Source of the DNA: Saprospiraceae bacterium
Lineage (GTDB): Bacteria; Bacteroidota; Bacteroidia; Chitinophagales; Saprospiraceae
DNA length: 64,000 bases
Direction of reading: 5' to 3'
Assembly (NCBI GenBank): GCA_020629035.1
Contig: JAHDEC010000007.1
Span: forward strand, 92,725 to 156,724
Shown here: piece by piece, positions 28,530-37,388 of the stretch
How positions within the stretch are numbered: the stretch's first letter is position 1
How the letters are laid out: every line of letters starts with the position of its first letter
Program-made: the position numbers and the translations under genes
Notes under the pieces: model-generated
What the model saw: the letters and a program-made list of their open reading frames with translations, nothing else
The model's database searches: none
Told to the model about the DNA's origin: nothing

Positions 28530-30051
28530 TCTCTTCTAAAGAGATTCCGCCATGCTGGAAAGTATCTTGAAAAAGATTGTTATAATAGCTATAACTGTTT
28601 GGGTATAAAAAGAATTTTTCCTCTTTTGCGAATATATAAGTTGAACTAATATTTGGCATCGGTAATCCTACTTTTTTAGGATTTTCCACAGCTAAAACAT
28701 CTGACTTTTTGAAGTTGAGATTTCGTCCGACTTTATATCTTAGATTTGTCGTAGTATCTCGGTCACCAATTACCTTCGAGGGTGTACTCACCTTTATGGT
28801 CCCGTGGTCAGTACCGATGACTAATCGTATATCTTTTGTGGCTAATTTTTGTAGGGCTTCCCAAAGCGGAGAATTTATAAACCACGATTTAGTTAATGAT
28901 CGATAGGCTTTTTCATCTTTAGCTAATTCTTTTAGAACTTCCATTTCTGTCCTGGCATGAGAGAGCATATCGATAAAATTGTAGACAATCACTGTCAGAT
29001 CATAGTTGGTTGCATTCATGATATTTTCATTCAATGCCTTTGCTTGATCCACCCTAGTAATTTTTTGATACTGCATACTTACTGGCTCTCTAAAAAGCCG
29101 TTTTAGTTGCTCTTGCATAAAAAATTCTTCATGCATATTTTTCCCTCCTTTTTCGTGATCATGCACCCATTTATCAGGATAAGACTGTTTAATATCTTGA
29201 GGCAATAAACCAGAAAAAATCGCATTCCTACTATACTGGGTAGATGTTGGCAAAATCGAATAAAAATGATCTTCTTTGGCGATCTTATAGTACTCAGTTA
29301 TTATGGGCTCCAATATCATCCACTGATCATACCTTAAGTTATCTAGCAATAAGAAAACCACTGGCTGACCTTTGTGTACCTCTTGCGCAATTTTTTCCCT
29401 AAAAAGTTGGTGGCTCAATGTTGGTCCATCTTCATCACCAGTTAACCATGCTGGATAATGCTTTTCAATATATTTCGAAAACTCTCGATTGGCTTCTGTT
29501 TTTTGAGTGTTGAGAATTCCAAATAATTCAGAGTTGTCAGATTGATCTAATCGTAACTCCCAGTTTATTATTTTTTTATACAAATCCACCCAAGACTCTT
29601 TATCCTGATGTGCACTGATATCTAGACTAATGTTTCTAAAATCTTGTTGATACCCACTAGCTGTTTTTTCTGAGACTAATCTTTTATTATCTACAATTTT
29701 TTTGAGGGTCAATAAAATTTGATTTGGGTTGACCGGTTTAATCAGATAATCATCAATTTGAGAACCTATGGCTTCTTCCATGATATTCTCCGCCTCATTT
29801 TTAGTAATCATCACGACGGGAAGATTATTTGATTTTGCTTTTATGCGTTCCAATGTTTCTAATCCAGTTATCCCTGGCATTGACTCATCTAAAAAAACAA
29901 CATCTATATCGTTAGCTTCTTCCAAGCGATCTAAAGCATCATGTCCATTGGTTACTGTAACCACTTCATATCCCTTTTTTTCAAGAAAGAATAATTGCGG
30001 TTTCAACAAATCAATTTCATCATCAGCCCAAAGGATTTTTATTGCGGTCAT
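28495..30051 (-). CDS. porX: PorX, T9SS response regulator with PglZ phosphatase domain
   Basis: PorX controls T9SS function in Bacteroidota, with a separately encoded sensor (PorY). Residues ~1-120 are a receiver domain with acidic D10/D11, phosphoacceptor D55 in VVFLDESMPG and the conserved lysine in DDYLIKPVNP. A helical linker leads to an alkaline-phosphatase-like PglZ domain (~200-518). It shows VFLLLDNLRYDQW, the nucleophile region PTSTQYSRNAIFSG (Thr near 270), FIDMLSHAR, the metal site GTDHGTIKV and the terminal FQHGGISLEEIICP. Architecture and length match PorX closely. It overlaps the upstream-facing gene end to end by 35 bases. Several of its presumed cargo proteins are in this window. 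Confidence 0.93.
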   Translation of the reverse strand: MTAIKILWADDEIDLLKPQLFFLEKKGYEVVTVTNGHDALDRLEEANDIDVVFLDESMPGITGLETLERIKAKSNNLPVVMITKNEAENIMEEAIGSQIDDYLIKPVNPNQILLTLKKIVDNKRLVSEKTASGYQQDFRNISLDISAHQDKESWVDLYKKIINWELRLDQSDNSELFGILNTQKTEANREFSKYIEKHYPAWLTGDEDGPTLSHQLFREKIAQEVHKGQPVVFLLLDNLRYDQWMILEPIITEYYKIAKEDHFYSILPTSTQYSRNAIFSGLLPQDIKQSYPDKWVHDHEKGGKNMHEEFFMQEQLKRLFREPVSMQYQKITRVDQAKALNENIMNATNYDLTVIVYNFIDMLSHARTEMEVLKELAKDEKAYRSLTKSWFINSPLWEALQKLATKDIRLVIGTDHGTIKVSTPSKVIGDRDTTTNLRYKVGRNLNFKKSDVLAVENPKKVGLPMPNISSTYIFAKEEKFFLYPNSYSYYNNLFQDTFQHGGISLEEIICPIVTLTSK

Positions 30052-30171
30052 ATATTATTATTAATTTTAATTCTTATTTCAGCTCGAACGTCTAATTCAG
30101 GCTTTGGATGCAAAATACATTTTCGAAAAGATACAATGAAACGATAGTGATTCTTTCATTATTACATATTT

Positions 30172-31374
30172 ATGAAAAATAAAAAAAAGTTATTCAATGA
30201 TCCCATCTATGGATTGATCCAATTCGAAGAAGAAATTCTATATGAATTAATAGAACATCCCTATTTCCAAAGATTGAGAAGAATTTCACAATTAGGTTTA
30301 TCAAATTATGTTTATCCAGGCGCAACCCATTCTAGATTTCAGCATGCACTCGGTGCACTGCATCTAATGAGTAAAGCTCTAGACACCTTAACGAGAAAAG
30401 GCATTGAAATTTCTAAAGAGGAAAAAGAAGCTAGCAAAATTGCCATTTTGCTACATGATATAGGCCACGGGCCATACTCTCATGTACTCGAGCATACTTT
30501 CTTAAAAGAGTCGCATGAAGATATCTCCTTAGCCGTGATGGAAAAACTAAATAAAACCTTTAATGGTCGACTCGATTTAGCCATTTCTATCTTTAAAGGA
30601 ACTTATGAAAAAAAATATTTAAGCCAATTAGTTGCTAGCGAATTAGATGTCGATCGTATGGATTATCTAAATAGAGATAGTTTTTACACCGGGGTGGCTG
30701 AAGGAGTGATTGGTTATGATAGGATTCTCCATATGATTAATGTACATGATAATCAGTTGGTTGTAGAAGAAAAAGGTAAATATTCCATTGAGAAATTTTT
30801 AATAGCAAGGAGGCTGATGTATAGTCAGGTGTATCTTCATAAAACCGTGATTGCCATTGACCAAATGTTAATAAGCTTCTTACAACGGTATAATGAACAA
30901 TATATTTTGGGAAAAACCTTAGAAAATAATAACTTTACACTCCTGTTTGACTTATATGCCCAGAAACTGCCCGTAATTGATACATTTCTATTGTTAGATG
31001 ATGTAGACGTAATGCAACTTTTAAAAAGTAAAATGAATGACGAAGACCCGATTTTAAGGTATTTGTCAAGATGTATAGTAAATAGACATATATTTAATAT
31101 ATATTTAAGTGAGGACGAGATTTCAAGTGACTTTATTCAGGAATGTCGTCAGAAAGTTGTTACAAGGTTAAAATTAGAAAAAGACGAAATCACCTATTTC
31201 TTTTTAACCGGAGTAGAAAAGATCAAAACGCATATAAGTAAAGACGAGATATGCATAATTGATAAAACGAAAAACGTTAAGCCAGTCTCGGATTATCTAG
31301 TTAATTTTTCATCGGAAATATCTATTAATAAAAATTATATATGTTTCCCGAATAATGACTACTTTCGCGCCTGA
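30172..31374 (+). CDS. HD-domain phosphohydrolase (dGTPase-like)
   Basis: This 400-residue cytosolic protein has the HD metal site: H in THSRFQHALGALHLM, HD in AILLHDIGHGPYSHVLEH, and a later D in ELDVDRMDYLNRDSFYTG. This pattern is typical of the SAMHD1/dGTPase-like family (COG1078 type). These hydrolyse nucleotides or nucleotide-like substrates; the exact substrate is not predictable from sequence. The N terminus KLFNDPIYGLIQFEEEILYELIEHPYFQRLRRI is shown here only by its landmarks NDPIYG and HPYFQRLRRI. It stands alone, divergent from porX. Confidence 0.9.
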   Translation: MKNKKKLFNDPIYGLIQFEEEILYELIEHPYFQRLRRISQLGLSNYVYPGATHSRFQHALGALHLMSKALDTLTRKGIEISKEEKEASKIAILLHDIGHGPYSHVLEHTFLKESHEDISLAVMEKLNKTFNGRLDLAISIFKGTYEKKYLSQLVASELDVDRMDYLNRDSFYTGVAEGVIGYDRILHMINVHDNQLVVEEKGKYSIEKFLIARRLMYSQVYLHKTVIAIDQMLISFLQRYNEQYILGKTLENNNFTLLFDLYAQKLPVIDTFLLLDDVDVMQLLKSKMNDEDPILRYLSRCIVNRHIFNIYLSEDEISSDFIQECRQKVVTRLKLEKDEITYFFLTGVEKIKTHISKDEICIIDKTKNVKPVSDYLVNFSSEISINKNYICFPNNDYFRA

Positions 31375-31420
31375 TTAGCATATTTATTAAATTTTTTATT
31401 AAGTAAACCTTAAGTAAATC

Positions 31421-34400
31421 ATGAGGAAACTAAACACAATTCTTACTTCTGTTTTAGTTTTGTTCGCTTGTGTGGCTTACGCTCAACCTGAGGCAGGTAT
31501 GCCATCTGAACCAGGTAAGTGTTATGCAAAATGCCTTATACAAGATGTATATGAAACTATTACCGAGGAAATTCAAACTCAAGCTGCATCTACAAGAGTA
31601 GATATTGTTCCTGCTCAATATGAGACGGTAACTGAAGAAGTTTTAGCAAAAGATGCTTCTTCTTCTTTAAGTGTTGTACCTGCACAGTTCGAAACAGTAA
31701 CTGAAGAAGTATTAACAAAAGAAGCTTCAACAACTTTAACAGCTACTTCGGCTCAATTTGAGACGGTAACTGAAGAAGTTCTTGAAAAAGAAGCTTCATC
31801 TACTTTAAGCGTAGTACCTGCGCAATTCGAAACAGTAACTGAAGAAGTTCTTGCAAAAGACGCTTCAACTGTATTGAGCGTGGTGCCTGCTCAATTTGAA
31901 ACAGTAACTGAAGAAGTACTAAGCAGAGAGGCTGGTATCTCAGTTGCAACAAGTGCAGCTCAGTTCGAGACGGTCTCAGAACAAGTTCTTGTAAAAGAAG
32001 GAGCTCCAACTCTTTCTGTTTCACCTGCTCAATTCGAGACAGTAACAGAAGAAGTTCTTGTAAAAGAAGCTTACACTGAGTTAAGAGTAGTTCCGGCTAC
32101 ATTTGAAACTGTTACCGAAGAGGTGTTAGTTCAAGACTCTTATACAACATTATCAGTTGTACCTGCTCAGTACGAAACAATTACTGAAGAAGTACTTGCT
32201 AAAGATGCTTACACAACAGTTGTGAAAGTACCTGCAGTTACTGATTTAGGAGCATTGTACGACATGCTTGACAGTGGTGCAAGCTCAATGACATTATCTA
32301 GTGGTGGTCAAGTTCTTGGAATAGGAGCTGGCGCTAACGGAAATGGTTCAGGAAGTGGAAGCGGTATCGTTAGAAACTTTACACCAGCTGAATTAGAAGC
32401 ATTAAGAAGCATCAGAGCTTTCGCTAATGGCGGAGGATCAGGTGGAAATGGTGCTGGATCAGGATCTTTAGGATCAGGTGGAAATGGTGCTGGTGGTGGA
32501 AGCGGTAGCGTTAGATTAAAAGCTGACGAATACGGAAACGTTTACGCAACAATCACTGAAACTGTATTAGAAAAAGAAGCTTATTCTACTTTATCAGTGA
32601 CTCCTGCTCAATATGAGACAGTAACTGAAGAAGTTTTAGAAAAAGAAGCTTACTCTACTTTAGCTGCAACTTCAGCTCAGTACGAAACAGTAACTGAGGA
32701 AGTTTTAGAAAAAGAAGCTTACACCACTATCCAAACAATTCCTGCTCAGTACGAAACAGTAACTGAAGAAGTTTTAGAAAAAGATGCATACACAACTTTA
32801 TCTGTTGTACCTGCTCAATACGAAACAGTAACTGAAGAAGTACTAGTGAAAGAAGCTGGAACAACGATTGAAAAAAGACCTGCTCAGTATGAAACAGTAA
32901 CTGAAACTATCGTAGTTGCACCATCTTCAACTAAATGGGAAAAGAAGAAAGCTGACAAAAACTGTCTTTCTGCTAACCCTGAAGATTGTTTAACTTGGTG
33001 TTTAGTTGAAATTCCAGAGCAAACAAGAACAATTAGCAAGAAAGTTAAGATGGCTTGTGAAGCTGGATATACTGATATGGGTGATGACTGTGTAAGAACA
33101 GTTGATGTGCCTGCACAGTATACTACAAGAACCTACCAAAGATTAGTAAGTCCTGCAACTACAACTCAAAATGAAGTACCTGCTAAATATGGAACTAGAT
33201 CTTACCAAAGATTAGTAACTCCTGCATCTACAACTCAAACTGAAGTACCTGCTAAGTATGGAACTAGATCTTACCAAAGATTAGTAACTCCTGCTGCAAC
33301 AACTTCTAATGAAGTACCTGCTAAGTATGGAACTAGAACATACCAAAGATTAGTTTCTCCTGCAACTACAAACTCTAATGAGGTAGCTGCTAAATATGGA
33401 ACTAGAACGTATGATAGATTGATCTTATCTGCTGCTACAGCTACACAAAATGTAGATGCTGCATACCAGACTAGAACATACCAGAAGTTAGTTTCTGGTC
33501 CTACAACTACTACCACTGAAGTACCTGCTAGATATGAAACTAGATCTTACCAAAGAATAGCTTCTCCAGCAACTACTACAAGTGTAGATGTTCCTGCTCA
33601 ATACACAACTAGAACATACAAGCGATTAACTAACGCTGCTAGCGTTAACGAAGGTCCTTGTGGTTCAGCTGGTGGATCATCAGCAGTATTAAACAACATT
33701 AATTTCGAAACTGGATCTGCTGTATTAACTGCATCTTCAAGTTCAGAAATTGACAGAGTTGTTGCTATGATGAATGCGGATCCTAATATGACTGCAAAAT
33801 TTGTTGGTCACACAGATAGTGATGGATCTGATGCAAGTAATAGAACTCTTTCTAACAACAGAGCAAAAGCTGTATACGACGCAGTTGTTGCAAAAGGAAT
33901 TGCTTCTAACAGAGTAAGCTACGAAGGTATGGGTGAGTCTTCTCCTATAGCAAGTAATGCAACTGCTGCTGGTAAGAGACAAAACAGAAGAACTGAAATG
34001 ATTTCATATGGAACTACTTCAGGTGGTGGAGGTGGAGATTGTGATCAGTACACAACAAGAACTTACCAAAGATTGGTAACTCCTGCTTCTGCAAGCTCTA
34101 ACGATATTCCTGCGAAGTATACAACTAGATCTTACTCTAGATTGTCTTCTCCTGCAACAACTACACAGAACGAAGTACCTGCTAAATACGAAACTAGATC
34201 TTACCAAAGATTAGCTTCACCAGCAACAACTACTTCAAATGATATCCCTGCAAAATATGGAACAAGATCTTACCAAAGATTGGCTACTCCAGCTGGAACG
34301 AACTCAACTGATGTTCCTGCTCAGTACCAAACTAGATCTTACTCTAGAATTGCTAGCCCAGCTACTACAACTTCTAACGAGATTCCTGCTAAATACGAAA

Positions 34401-34729
34401 CAAGATCTTACCAAAGACTTGCTTCTCCAGCAACAACTAATCAAGTAGAAGTTCCTGCTAAATACCAAACAATTAGCAAGAGACAGTTAGTAACTCAGGG
34501 TGGATTCACTGAGTGGAGAGAAGTAATTTGTGATGGTGCTGTAACACCTCAGTTAATCAGACAAGTACAAAATGCATTAATCTCAAGAGGATATGATGTA
34601 GGTGCTGCTGGTGCTGATAATGATTTCGGTCCTTCAACAAAAGCTGCATTGGTTAAATTCCAAAAAGCTAACGGATTACCAATTGGTAACCTTGACTTCG
34701 AAACATTGAAAGCTTTAGGTATTAGATAA
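31421..34729 (+). CDS. 31-unit repeat envelope protein with OmpA and PG-binding modules
   Basis: This 1102-residue protein has a signal peptide (TILTSVLVLFACVAYAQ). Residues ~45-285 and ~385-510 hold 16 copies of an acidic 23-residue unit (class A, PAQYETVTEEVLxKEAxTTL). A Gly/Ser/Asn-rich linker (~290-365) splits them. From ~565 a basic 23-residue unit (class B, PAKYGTRSYQRLxSPATT) repeats 15 times. An OmpA peptidoglycan-binding domain (~751-866; GHTDSDGSDASNRTLSNNRA, NRRTEM) is set between B units 8 and 9. The C terminus (~1041-1102) is a PG_binding_1 domain (LIRQVQNALISRGYDVG, FGPSTKAALVKFQ). Both classes share the PA[QK][YF]xT register. Codon use is strongly skewed (AGA for Arg, GCT for Ala), suggesting high expression. 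It is probably a periplasmic or outer-membrane scaffold tied to the wall; no described homologue is recognised. Confidence 0.9.
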   Translation: MRKLNTILTSVLVLFACVAYAQPEAGMPSEPGKCYAKCLIQDVYETITEEIQTQAASTRVDIVPAQYETVTEEVLAKDASSSLSVVPAQFETVTEEVLTKEASTTLTATSAQFETVTEEVLEKEASSTLSVVPAQFETVTEEVLAKDASTVLSVVPAQFETVTEEVLSREAGISVATSAAQFETVSEQVLVKEGAPTLSVSPAQFETVTEEVLVKEAYTELRVVPATFETVTEEVLVQDSYTTLSVVPAQYETITEEVLAKDAYTTVVKVPAVTDLGALYDMLDSGASSMTLSSGGQVLGIGAGANGNGSGSGSGIVRNFTPAELEALRSIRAFANGGGSGGNGAGSGSLGSGGNGAGGGSGSVRLKADEYGNVYATITETVLEKEAYSTLSVTPAQYETVTEEVLEKEAYSTLAATSAQYETVTEEVLEKEAYTTIQTIPAQYETVTEEVLEKDAYTTLSVVPAQYETVTEEVLVKEAGTTIEKRPAQYETVTETIVVAPSSTKWEKKKADKNCLSANPEDCLTWCLVEIPEQTRTISKKVKMACEAGYTDMGDDCVRTVDVPAQYTTRTYQRLVSPATTTQNEVPAKYGTRSYQRLVTPASTTQTEVPAKYGTRSYQRLVTPAATTSNEVPAKYGTRTYQRLVSPATTNSNEVAAKYGTRTYDRLILSAATATQNVDAAYQTRTYQKLVSGPTTTTTEVPARYETRSYQRIASPATTTSVDVPAQYTTRTYKRLTNAASVNEGPCGSAGGSSAVLNNINFETGSAVLTASSSSEIDRVVAMMNADPNMTAKFVGHTDSDGSDASNRTLSNNRAKAVYDAVVAKGIASNRVSYEGMGESSPIASNATAAGKRQNRRTEMISYGTTSGGGGGDCDQYTTRTYQRLVTPASASSNDIPAKYTTRSYSRLSSPATTTQNEVPAKYETRSYQRLASPATTTSNDIPAKYGTRSYQRLATPAGTNSTDVPAQYQTRSYSRIASPATTTSNEIPAKYETRSYQRLASPATTNQVEVPAKYQTISKRQLVTQGGFTEWREVICDGAVTPQLIRQVQNALISRGYDVGAAGADNDFGPSTKAALVKFQKANGLPIGNLDFETLKALGIR

Positions 34730-34754
34730 TCTAATATCTTATAGATAAATGGAA

Positions 34755-34786
34755 AGCCCTGCTCATATTTGAGTGGGGCTTTTTTT
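34755..34786 (+). terminator. Rho-independent terminator
   Basis: An 11-bp stem (AGCCCTGCTCA with TGAGTGGGGCT, two G-T pairs) has a TATT loop and is followed by six T. It stands 25 bases after the stop of the repeat protein and isolates it from glyA. Confidence 0.85.
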
Positions 34787-34795
34787 ATACTTTCT

Positions 34796-34825
34796 TTTGA
34801 ATCTTCATATTCTATCTTACATTTG
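34796..34825 (+). promoter_or_regulatory. Bacteroidota-type promoter of glyA
   Basis: TTTG (34796-34799) and TACATTTG (34818-34825, fitting TAnnTTTG) are separated by 18 bases, close to the -33/-7 layout known for the Bacteroidota housekeeping sigma factor. The GTG start of glyA is 21 bases further on. Confidence 0.65.
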
Positions 34826-34845
34826 CTGATAATAAAATTCGAATT

Positions 34846-36123
34846 GTGAAAGATCCTAGAATATTTGATTTAATCCGCCTTGAACAAGAGAGACAACGTA
34901 ATGGTATAGAATTAATAGCTTCTGAGAATTATGTTTCCAAGCAAGTTATGGAAGCCATGGGCTCAGAACTCACTAATAAATATGCTGAAGGATATCCTTC
35001 TAAAAGGTATTATGGAGGATGTGAAGTTGTAGATGAAGTAGAATCTTTAGCCATCGAACGATTAAAAGAACTTTTCGGCGCAGAATACGCCAATGTACAG
35101 CCTCATTCTGGAGCACAGGCGAATGCAGCTATATTTTTAGCAACGCTACAGCCTGGAGACACCGTTTTAGGCTTTGATTTATCGCATGGTGGTCACCTTT
35201 CGCATGGCTCTCCTGTAAATTTCTCTGGTAAAGTGTATAATCCTGTCTTTTATGGGGTAGAAAAAGATAGTGGATTAATCGATATGGATAAGGTAAGATC
35301 TCAAGCCATTAGTCATAAACCCAAGCTCATTATCTGTGGTGCTTCTGCTTACTCTCAAGATTGGGATTACGCAACTTTCAGATCGATTGCTGATGAAGTT
35401 GGTGCCTTATTACTAGCTGATATCGCCCACCCTGCTGGTTTAATCGCCACAAAACTATTAAACAACCCGATGGATCACTGTCACATAGTGAGTTCTACCA
35501 CACATAAAACCCTACGTGGCCCTAGAGGTGGAATCATTATGATGGGTCATGATTTTGAAAACCCATGGGGAAGAACCACTAAGAAAGGGAATCCTATTAA
35601 GATGTCTTCTATTCTAAACAGTGGTGTATTTCCAGGCATGCAAGGAGGACCGCTCGAACATGTAATTGCAGCTAAGGCAGTTGCCTTTCATGAGGCACTC
35701 CAGCCAGGATTTAAAGCCTATGGCAATCAAATAATAGCGAATGCACAAGCCATGTCATCAGCATTGATGGACAAAGGATATAAAATTATTTCTGGCAATA
35801 CTAAAAACCACTTAATGCTGATTGATCTTAGAGCTAATTTAGACATTACAGGAAAAGAAGCAGAAAAAGCTTTAGGTCAGGCAGATATTACCGTTAATAA
35901 AAACATGGTTCCTTTTGACGATAAAAGTCCGTTTGTAACTTCTGGTATCAGAATAGGTACCGCAGCCATAACTAGCCGTGGTTTAGTAGAGTCAGACTGT
36001 ATAGAAATCGTTGATTGGATGGATGAAGTCTTGAAAAACTCGAGCAATGAATACACGCTGAAAGAAATTAAAACCAAGGTGGTAGAGAAAATGTCACGCT
36101 ACCCTATTCATCCGACTGTGTAA
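34846..36123 (+). CDS. glyA: Serine hydroxymethyltransferase
   Basis: This PLP enzyme interconverts serine and glycine with tetrahydrofolate, the main source of one-carbon units. The 425-residue protein shows [19 protein letters not shown], the [12 protein letters not shown] segment, [18 protein letters not shown], the PLP-lysine motif [14 protein letters not shown], and [20 protein letters not shown]. The start is GTG at 34846, supported by the family N terminus (D-x-I-F-D-LI-x-E-x-x-RQ). Its last 20 bases overlap the convergent truA gene. Confidence 0.97.
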   Translation: MKDPRIFDLIRLEQERQRNGIELIASENYVSKQVMEAMGSELTNKYAEGYPSKRYYGGCEVVDEVESLAIERLKELFGAEYANVQPHSGAQANAAIFLATLQPGDTVLGFDLSHGGHLSHGSPVNFSGKVYNPVFYGVEKDSGLIDMDKVRSQAISHKPKLIICGASAYSQDWDYATFRSIADEVGALLLADIAHPAGLIATKLLNNPMDHCHIVSSTTHKTLRGPRGGIIMMGHDFENPWGRTTKKGNPIKMSSILNSGVFPGMQGGPLEHVIAAKAVAFHEALQPGFKAYGNQIIANAQAMSSALMDKGYKIISGNTKNHLMLIDLRANLDITGKEAEKALGQADITVNKNMVPFDDKSPFVTSGIRIGTAAITSRGLVESDCIEIVDWMDEVLKNSSNEYTLKEIKTKVVEKMSRYPIHPTV

Positions 36124-36865
36124 AATCATAAATAACATCACTAAGCGATAATCCAATAGCTGGAACACTCCAGCTTATGGCTAATTGTTGTTGGTCAGCG
36201 AAGGCCCGTTCTATTTCTTCCAAACTTATTTTATCTCTTTCAAAGTTAAGATACATACCAACCATAAGCCTTATCATACCTCTTAAAAACCGATTAGCTA
36301 CTATATCGAAACGATATTGGCCTCTGCCAAGTTCTTGCCATCTTGCACTGAATATTTCACATTTAAAATGCTCGTTTCCACTATTTGATTTGCACAAAGG
36401 TTCGAATAGAGCTTGTTGCTCTATAAATTGACTTAACAACAAAAGTTTGTCTAAGTCCAGTGATTTTTTCCATGTATAGTGAAACGAAGATTGATTTAAA
36501 AAAGGATCTTTTATAGTATGTAAAAGATAAGTATAGCTTCGCTGGCGCGCGTCAAATCTAGCATGGCTATCAGGGGCCATTTTTTGGCTATCATAAATGG
36601 CAATATCCCTCGATAACATCTTATTTAGCTTGAAAACTGTGTTTTGTTTATCTACATCAGCTGGTAAATCTGTATGAAAATAATAACAACTTGCATGCAC
36701 TCCTGCATCGGTTCTACCACAACCCATAATACTGACAGGGCTAGCAAATAATTGGCTTAAACAGTGTTCGATTTCTCCTTGGATGGTTTTACTATTTGGC
36801 TGAATTTGCCAACCTCCATAATCCGTTCCACGATAAGCTATTTTGAAAAAATATCTTGCCATCAT
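36104..36865 (-). CDS. truA: tRNA pseudouridine synthase A
   Basis: TruA makes pseudouridine at positions 38-40 in the anticodon stem of tRNAs. The 253-residue protein has the N-terminal [20 protein letters not shown], the catalytic aspartate in [11 protein letters not shown], the RSYTYLL motif and the late [13 protein letters not shown]. Start: M1 at 36865 or M2 three bases on. It shares one base with the stop of the upstream OsmC-like gene (TAATG-type overlap), so the two are probably co-translated. Confidence 0.95.
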   Translation of the reverse strand: MMARYFFKIAYRGTDYGGWQIQPNSKTIQGEIEHCLSQLFASPVSIMGCGRTDAGVHASCYYFHTDLPADVDKQNTVFKLNKMLSRDIAIYDSQKMAPDSHARFDARQRSYTYLLHTIKDPFLNQSSFHYTWKKSLDLDKLLLLSQFIEQQALFEPLCKSNSGNEHFKCEIFSARWQELGRGQYRFDIVANRFLRGMIRLMVGMYLNFERDKISLEEIERAFADQQQLAISWSVPAIGLSLSDVIYDFTQSDE

Positions 36866-37281
36866 TAGCTCCGTGCTGGCTTAATTTCAAAGCTATGCTT
36901 TATGCTTGCCGTCTCTTCTATGATCGCTGAAACTGAACAATATTTTTCGAATGATGAAGCGATAGCTTGAGCAGCTTTCGTTTCTTTTATCTCACCATAT
37001 AATGTATAATGGGCTTCGATGGCTGTGTAAATTCTTGGCATTTCCTCTCTTCTTTCTCCTTTAACAGTAACCTCTATGTGTTCTACATTTTGCCTCATTT
37101 TTTCCAAAATAATGACAATATCGATAGTACTACAACCGCCTAAAGCCATTAAAACAGCCTCCATAGGACCTACTGATTTCCCATCATTTCCCAGGATGAT
37201 GCTGTCACCATTGGCATTACTTGCCTTATATCTGTTTAGAGAGCCTTCGGTTTCTATTTGTACTTCTATCATAGTGTTCAA
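36865..37281 (-). CDS. OsmC-family protein
   Basis: This 138-residue OsmC/Ohr-fold protein has the family's two cysteines, in LMALGGCSTIDIVIILEKM and FEKYCSVSAII. These form the peroxidatic/resolving pair in Ohr and OsmC enzymes. It belongs to the shorter YhfA-like branch rather than the organic-hydroperoxide reductases proper, judged by the GPMEAVLMALGGCST context. It is translationally coupled to truA. Confidence 0.9.
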   Translation of the reverse strand: MNTMIEVQIETEGSLNRYKASNANGDSIILGNDGKSVGPMEAVLMALGGCSTIDIVIILEKMRQNVEHIEVTVKGERREEMPRIYTAIEAHYTLYGEIKETKAAQAIASSFEKYCSVSAIIEETASIKHSFEIKPARS

Positions 37282-37388
37282 TTTACATTAAATATAGTTT
37301 TTCCAAGCGGATAATCGGTAAACTGTCGGCTTAATGAACAGTGAATAATATTGAAAAGTTGTACATTTAGAAACCAAACAATTCCAAG

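Noticed and set aside
33271..34207. Minus-strand open frames opposite the 23-residue repeat gene
   Set aside because: They arise from the repetitive Arg/Ser/Thr-rich coding strand and have repetitive nonsense composition.
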